DNA of 64,000 nt from Odontesthes bonariensis (Eukaryota > Chordata > Actinopteri > Atheriniformes > Atherinopsidae): assembly GCF_027942865.1 (NCBI RefSeq), contig NC_134517.1, positions 19,474,009-19,538,008 on the forward strand, read 5' to 3'. A program made the translations under genes and the position numbers. Positions 58,101 through 64,000 of the stretch are shown one piece after another. The stretch's first letter is position 1; each line of letters opens with the position of its first letter. Under the pieces are notes generated by a model. That model did not search any database. It was not told the DNA's origin and was given only the letters and a program-made list of their open reading frames with translations.

Positions 58101-59029
58101 TGGAAAAATGGCACGACATGAAAGTGCAAACTGTTGTTCGTTACAAGGGCGTTTTCAGTTACTTCTGTGGGAATGGGCTTAACCCGTTTGTCAGTTTTGG
58201 GTGGAAGCAGAAGACAGTTGGCACTCAGTGTGGTTAACTGAATGTCTGAAACTTTGGTTTCATATTTAGGTGACTGGGGTGGGGCCCTGAAGGGAGCACA
58301 AGATGCTGCCCCTTTAGAGTGTTAATATTGGTATGTGTTTTGCAAATAACGCTCATTACACATTTACCCTACATGATATGGTGTTTGGTTAACAGATTGT
58401 GGTTATTCTATAAGCATTGAAAAGCTGGTCTCATTTAAAATGCTGCCAGATTTCACATGAAATATACACCAGTACAAACAATTGTTATTGTTGCTGTTAG
58501 ATTCCATTTTCTATTAATTCTATTAAACAGCATACTTTATGACTGATATCAACAACATAGTTTAGCATAGAAAATAATATATTACTTGAATGCTTTCACA
58601 GTTTTTTTTATATACCTATTTTCATGTGTAATATTTTTAGAATGATAAATCCATAGCAAAAGTTATTCTTACAAAAATGCATGCAGGATCTAAAGGATAA
58701 ATGTCAACGTCCCTTCTTCTTATACAAGACCTTAAGAAATCTGAAATATTGTGCTCCACTCACAGTACTTCTATGTACTTCATTGGAAAATGTGCATAAA
58801 ACACATACTTTCAAGTACTGTAACTCAGGTAAGTGCGTATATATCACTGGATCTTTATTTACATGACAGTCATTTTCCCCAAAAAACTGCTCCTATAGCT
58901 GTTACAGACTAATACACAACAGAATTGGCATCCCTGTGCTATATGTCTTGTGAATGGACATGGAAAGATTAGCATGAAATATAACATTTGCATAAACTTT
59001 GGGGCTTTGGTTCGTCAGAGGCCGTTTTT
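52186..59029. other. gene-free stretch between the L2 fragment and ackr3
   Basis: I see no supported exon. Besides the hairpin at 53108-53145, there is a shorter one at 55260-55283 (10-bp arms, TATG loop). A T-rich stretch at 54820-55090, with gtcccggtccgtgattttgg and a later aataaatacacg, resembles a retrotransposon LTR but shows no clear ends. Confidence 0.45.
53108..53145. repeat. perfect 15-bp hairpin, 8-nt loop
   Basis: The arm tgtatatacatgtta (53108-53122), loop tactatct and exact reverse complement (53131-53145). The flanks gtt and aac extend it imperfectly. Confidence 0.85.
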
Positions 59030-59329
59030 TCCCCCTCCCTATTTCCTGCTTGGCAGAAACCGCCTGGGCTGCGTACTGTTTTGAACGCTGGAAGCGATGA
59101 TGCCGTGTTAATGCGCACTGCTGTTGGGACCAGCCTTGGAGGCGTTGCTCCAGTGTATCAACAAGTGCAGTTCGAAGCACAGGCTTACATTCATCTCAGG
59201 AGACGGAGTGGGGCACACGCAAGTTTCTTGCTGTGGAGTTGAAGGTATCTTTCAAAACCAATACTGATCGCAACCAAATCTGTTCTCCAAAAGAGAAGAG
59301 CAGATCGAAGAAGAAGGAATAAAAAGCAG
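59030..59329 (+). other. ackr3: candidate non-coding first exon of ackr3
   Basis: A GC-richer segment ends aaaaagcag followed by a GTACGTTTTT donor (59330). It lies about 2.9 kb before a good acceptor (tgtttctgcag, ending 62195) that precedes the ackr3 ATG. ACKR3 genes typically have a non-coding leader exon and a single coding exon. The 5' limit is not visible. Confidence 0.45.
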
Positions 59330-62195
59330 GTACGTTTTTAAAAGAGCTGCTGTGCAGGAATAAGATATATATTTTTCAGCTTTGTAAAACAGAGATGCTC
59401 GACGTGCGATTTTGTGCTGATTACCTATAAACCATACAGATTAGGTTTTGTTTTTTTAAAAAAGAAAAAAAAACAGAATTACGCGTTAACAGTGCCGCTA
59501 TTCGTTGTTACTCATTTAAGTAGACTCATGTGCTAAATATTACTGTTGAAACTGAGAGAAGTTGTAACTGGAGTGTTTTCTGTACTGTTTTTCCTCGCCC
59601 TCAAACTTTCCACTGTGTTTGGGCGCTGTTTGTTTGTCTTCCCATTAAAACCTCAGCTGTCGCTACCGTAACCTCAGAACTGATAACACAAGTTTGTTTC
59701 CAGCCTGATATAAATCAACAATGACAACAATGACATTGTATGTGTTCGCCGTCAGTAGCAGCCTGGGATTTCTCATTCGAATTGGTGCCCATGCGTAATG
59801 ACGCACAAAGCAGTGTGTGCTTATCTACGCGGAAACATCATGCCTCGTACCAAGATTTAAAAAAAAAAAAAAATCTTAACTAAAGCCTGTAGATCGAGAC
59901 TGACAGGAGGAATTCCGGACAAACACGCTGCACCTGCATGCTCTATTCTTGTCGGCACCATTTGCACATGAAAATACCCCCATTTGCTCTTTTCTGTGAA
60001 TTGAGGAACAAAAGACGTTCTCGCCCTCTTTGCATTATGTGACTGGATAGCAGGTTAAAGTGTAAGAGAGAAGCCTTGCAGAAATACAGTGGAAGATATG
60101 AGCTTCATGTGCAGTCTGTTATCTGATATTGAGGGTGTTAAAAGGTTAATTGGTTTGAAGCCTGCAGGGCAACCTGGCACCTCCAAGTATTTTCCATATA
60201 ATATGAGGGAATTATACAAAACCACAGTGGCTGATTATCTCGGCTCGGAAAATCCCTCAATTTGAATTAATAGGACTCCCCAATATCTCCTAATGATTTA
60301 AAGTCAAAGGTTTCTTTGAGCAGCTTTATCACAAAGGAGTGCGTAATAAGATCCTTTATAAAGTAAAAGTTGTGATACTGAATGTTAAAATTGAACATGC
60401 TGGGTTCAAATCTTACATTCACTATTAGTAGGGAGGGACACAGAATTATTTAGCAGATAAATGGATTTAAAGGGAAATAATCCTCATTGGACCATTTTCT
60501 ATTGCAGAATATTTTCTTTATATTTCATAAACTGTTCAAAGATACACATTTAATTGTTTGAAATTAATTTAAATTGAATTTAAAACGTTTTATTGATCTT
60601 GAGCATGAAATAATTGGACAAAATCATGGTATTTTTTTTTCATGAAGCAGCTTTTCTCAATAATTGGCCACATTGCCCACATCCATAGATATTAAAAGTG
60701 AGGACTGACATAAAGAGCCGAGCAACACAAAGTCATTCAACTTCTGCTCCTGTTAGTGTGAAATTACTACAGAAGGCATTGAGTGATTTAAGTCTTATTG
60801 CTGCTAAATTAACGTTTAAAACAGCATTTAAAGTTCATTTTATGATCTACTTCTGCTGCCTTGAAACCATAAAATCTTACTGTTCAAAGTAACTGGTAAT
60901 TGTAGCTATCAATAAAATATTTTGATTTAAAGTGTACGTTTTCCCCTAAAATGGGGTGTTTTGGAGTGATTGCAGATCCCAGAAGCTGACCATCATTAGA
61001 CAGCTGCACATCTTAATATGCTCCAGGTGTCCCTGTATATTCATCTTAACTTTTTCTTTCTTCATTCTCTGGGACTTTGTTCCAATTATCCCCAGTCTCC
61101 CACTCACACAGATGTCTGACACGGTCACATTTCACTGCTCTCTGGCGTGCTGTGTCACCCAGTGGTTGGTGACCCTCTTTTTAACCTCGGTTGGACCATT
61201 TTGCAGGCGTCAAACCTCCCGCTGATCCCTGCACACAATTCAGTCTGTGGGCGTACAAGCCGGTGAGGGGCAACAGCAGGGTTAAGCCACTCGTGTTCTG
61301 GTTTTGATCTATCACCTCTCACCTCTGATCTCTTACACTGTGGCAGGCTGACAGTTAGCTGAGAGAGACATTGCAGCAATAAGCTGTGAATGCAGGCCAT
61401 GCAAGGGTGAACATATCAGAGGTCCATCAGGCTTAGAGGAATCACAGTGGGTTATTGGCATGCCAGAGGGCTCCAGACTGCTACTTCTATCGTCTGGCAT
61501 GCTGTTTCATGTTTGCAGTTATAAGCACATTGCATTTGAATTTATGTCAGTGTTCTTGGGTTATAGGAATCATATGTTGTAAAATGACGTGTTCAGGGAT
61601 TTTCTTTGATCATCTGGGTGGTGACAGCTGATCTCTCACCCTCTATTTTCCTTCTTCAAGAGCAGAGAAGAGACATGGGATTTGTTGTGTTTTTCAAAAA
61701 CAAGTATGTTAGGGGGAAAATCTCTTTCAAGAGGTATCATGTTTCCCACACTGACCAGTGCTTTATCTTGGAACGCCCAGAACGCTCCGGAAATACACCC
61801 TGTTTGGGTTTCTCAGTCCCACTTCCTCATGTCCAAGCTGCACTCTGTGCCAGTGGAGCTAATGTAAACATTTATTGTGCTGCCCCCGGACCGCACATCA
61901 ATCACAGAAAAAGTCCACCACTTGTGACACAATAAGAGAGAGCTGTTATTAGCTCGAGAAAGCAGTGTTTTAACAAGTTAACCGCATTGAGATTCGCCAG
62001 GATCAGGTAGCATACCATAAGTGGGTTTATGTTTTATTAGTTCTGGGGGTCCACACGAGTAAAATAAGCCATGCTTTATGCTACAGAAAATGTCTTCTTA
62101 AATAAGAAGGTTACAGGAAACACTGCTAACATTAAGAGGTTCTTAAGATGAATGTATGTTACAAGAAATAATAAATGACTGTCATGTTTCTGCAG
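59330..62195 (+). other. ackr3: probable ackr3 leader intron
   Basis: The interval between the candidate leader exon and the coding exon. No coding exon or transposon end is recognised in it. The downstream exon would start at 62196, giving about 69 nt of leader before the ATG. Confidence 0.4.
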
Positions 62196-62264
62196 GATCT
62201 GTCCCAGTCAGAGGTGGTGTGTGTTACGTCCCAGTGGTCTGTGGTCTTCTCCCAGAGCTGAAAA

Positions 62265-63395
62265 ATGAGTCTAAGCCAGAGTGAGCTGCAGGACTTGTGG
62301 GAGTCATTTGGGGACCTGAACTTCTCTGAAACCTTTAGCAACATTACAAGTGTGGACGCAACGGTGTGTGCCACAGCATTCAACCGCAGCGCTCTGCTGT
62401 ACTCCATGTGTGTCCTCTACACTTTCATCTTCATCGTTGGCCTGGCTGCCAACGCTCTGGTCCTCTGGGTAAACGTCCGTGCTCAAAGCGACTCCACCCC
62501 TCGCCATGAGACTCACATGTACATCGCTCACCTGGCAGTTGCAGATCTGTGTGTGTGCGCAACTCTTCCTGTATGGGTGAGTTCCCTGGCCCAGCATGGC
62601 CACTGGCCATTTGGTGAAGCGGCGTGCAAACTCACACACCTGCTGCTCTCTGTCAACCTCTTTGGCAGCATCTTCTTCTTGGCTTGCATGAGTGTGGACC
62701 GCTACGTAAGTGTGACGCAGCCCAGAGATGAGGGAGCTTCACACAGGAAGTTGATTCGCCGTGGTGTATGTGTAGGGGTGTGGCTTCTAGCTCTGGTGGC
62801 CTCCTTGCCAGACACCTACTTCCTGCACGTTGTGAAGTCAACACATGGGGACACCATGCTGTGCAGGACACTGTACCCAGAAGAGAACTCCAGGGAGTGG
62901 ATGGTGGGAGTGCAGCTGACCTTTATCCTCTTGGGTTTTGTGCTCCCCTTTCCGGTCATTGCAGTGTTTTACGCCCTGCTGGCCAGAGCTTTCACCCGCT
63001 CCCCTTCATCATCATCTTCCCCAGTAGAGCAGGAGCGTCGCGTAAGCCGCAGGGTGATTCTGGCCTATATTGTTGTTTTTCTGGCTTGCTGGGGGCCCTA
63101 CCATGCTGTCCTCCTGGCCGATGCCCTGGCGCAGCTGGGCGTGGTGCCTCTGTCTTGTGGCCTGGAGAATGTGCTCTACGTGGCCTTACACCTCACGCAG
63201 TGCCTGTCCCTGCTCCACTGCTGCTTCAACCCCATCCTCTACAACTTCATCAACAGAAACTACCGCTACGACCTCATGAAGGCCTTCATTTTCAAATACT
63301 CCACTCGGACGGGCTTGGCACGTCTCATTGAAGCTTCTAACATGTCTGAAACTGAATACTCTGCTGTAGCTGTAGAGAACCCACCTCAGATCTAA
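62265..63395 (+). CDS. ackr3: atypical chemokine receptor 3 (CXCR7)
   Basis: A 376-residue seven-transmembrane receptor of the chemokine group, complete in one exon. ACKR3 binds CXCL12 and CXCL11, signals through beta-arrestin rather than G proteins, and clears CXCL12 to shape gradients for cell migration. The extracellular N-terminus has N-glycosylation sites at N19, N26 and N40. TM1 is about 46-69, and the WPFGEAACKL stretch carries C121, which should pair with C200. The DRY region reads DRYVSVT (145-151), close to the DRYLSIT of ACKR3 and unlike the DRYLAIV of canonical receptors. TM7 ends NPILYNFINRNYRYDLMKAF. The tail motif SETEYSA (361-367) matches human ACKR3. Intracellular loop 3 has a serine run (247-252). 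The ATG at 62265 follows a leader acceptor. I see no AATAAA before the window ends. Whether this is the a or b teleost copy cannot be told. Confidence 0.95.
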   Translation: MSLSQSELQDLWESFGDLNFSETFSNITSVDATVCATAFNRSALLYSMCVLYTFIFIVGLAANALVLWVNVRAQSDSTPRHETHMYIAHLAVADLCVCATLPVWVSSLAQHGHWPFGEAACKLTHLLLSVNLFGSIFFLACMSVDRYVSVTQPRDEGASHRKLIRRGVCVGVWLLALVASLPDTYFLHVVKSTHGDTMLCRTLYPEENSREWMVGVQLTFILLGFVLPFPVIAVFYALLARAFTRSPSSSSSPVEQERRVSRRVILAYIVVFLACWGPYHAVLLADALAQLGVVPLSCGLENVLYVALHLTQCLSLLHCCFNPILYNFINRNYRYDLMKAFIFKYSTRTGLARLIEASNMSETEYSAVAVENPPQI

Positions 63396-64000
63396 AAGAC
63401 AAAATCCAAATGACTCTAATGCAGTGTAAAGTTATGTTACAGCTGATTTGTTCTGTCCACTGTCCAAAGCCAATCCAGCAACATTTTTATAGTAATCTGC
63501 TTTAGTTATAGAAAAAAACTTGAAGATTGGAGTGGTCATCTCTGACTGAGAAGCACTTAAAACAGTTTGCAAAAACAGCTGATATTCAAATCATATAGAT
63601 GTAGTCATTAGTTGTAAAGAGAAAACAAAGACTGCAAATTTAATGAAATCATTGCTTTTTACTATGTAAGTGTGAATGCACTGTGTGTGAGTTTGTGTGT
63701 GTGTGTATGTATGAGATTTGTAATGTATATTAATAGTATCAGCAGAGTAATATCTTTGTATCTAGTTGTATTTATATAGATTTTTTTTTTTTTTGCCTCC
63801 TTCATGTTGTAATGCAAAGTCTTCACACACTGATGTTTGCTCAGTGCTCCACATCGCACGACACTGCCTCATCATTTATAGCTGAGCCACTGACTGACTC
63901 TGTGCTTTAGTCCTGCTGTCTCATTATGAATCATAACCTCATGTTGCATCAGCTGAAGCCTTCGGAAAAGTGAGTGTTTTTTTAAAGTCAAGAAGAATAG
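63396..64000 (+). other. ackr3: ackr3 3' UTR or downstream sequence
   Basis: AT-rich, with a short GT-rich run near 63680-63710 and a T tract at 63781-63794. No gene and no clear polyadenylation signal are visible. Confidence 0.4.

Noticed and set aside
62768-63331. 187-codon frame within ackr3
   Set aside because: It is an out-of-frame shadow of the receptor coding region with low-complexity composition.

Overview
The window is vertebrate nuclear DNA, almost certainly from a teleost (ray-finned) fish. The genes have spliced exons with GT/AG borders, the intergenic DNA is AT-rich and full of CA, GT and CT microsatellites, and the repeats are of fish type: L2/Maui-like LINE ends, an I-like LINE with an RNase H domain, piggyBac and hAT DNA transposons, and TTAA-flanked miniature elements. 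There are no bacterial features, no CRISPR array, and no tRNA or rRNA gene that I could recognise.

Layout. (1) About 1-10.6 kb on the minus strand holds the 5' end of vangl1, a planar cell polarity membrane protein. Two coding exons are present (5587-5686 and 4716-4884), with a candidate non-coding first exon near 10.43 kb; the rest of the gene lies beyond the left edge. (2) At 13.9-14.2 kb on the minus strand is a short, single-coding-exon bHLH gene of the NHLH (HEN) family, probably nhlh2 or a diverged duplicate. It lies between two halves of an old local duplication (12.9-13.6 and 15.7-15.9 kb) that recur without the gene at 16.05-16.83 kb. (3) 17-24 kb has no gene. (4) 24.07-44 kb is a tandem array of four complete NQO1-family quinone reductase genes on the plus strand. 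Each has six coding exons, a TATA box about 90 bp before the ATG and a polyadenylation signal just after the stop. The repeat unit is about 3.8 kb without insertions, but each spacer has collected different transposons, so the present units are about 8.8, 5.8, 3.8 and 1.5 kb. (5) 44.3-45.3 kb is a TTAA-flanked element that itself carries a retroposed insert. (6) 45-59 kb is gene-free apart from decayed retroelements. (7) 59-63.4 kb on the plus strand is ackr3 (cxcr7), the atypical CXCL12 scavenger receptor, with an intronless coding region and an upstream non-coding exon.

The genes do not form a pathway; vangl1 next to an NHLH gene matches the human 1p13 neighbourhood as I remember it. The most notable part is the nqo1 array. 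Its four proteins are nearly identical, have NQO1-like length and tail, and carry NQO2-like residues at several active-site positions. The copies pair differently in promoter, intron 3, exon 2 and intron 5, which suggests gene conversion or unequal exchange. Their spacers record later events: a piggyBac copy with an internal deletion, an L2 insertion, a solo LTR, a hAT element containing another element with a helicase remnant, a 0.17 kb inversion, and an I-like LINE fragment that ends about 100 bp before one gene's TATA box.
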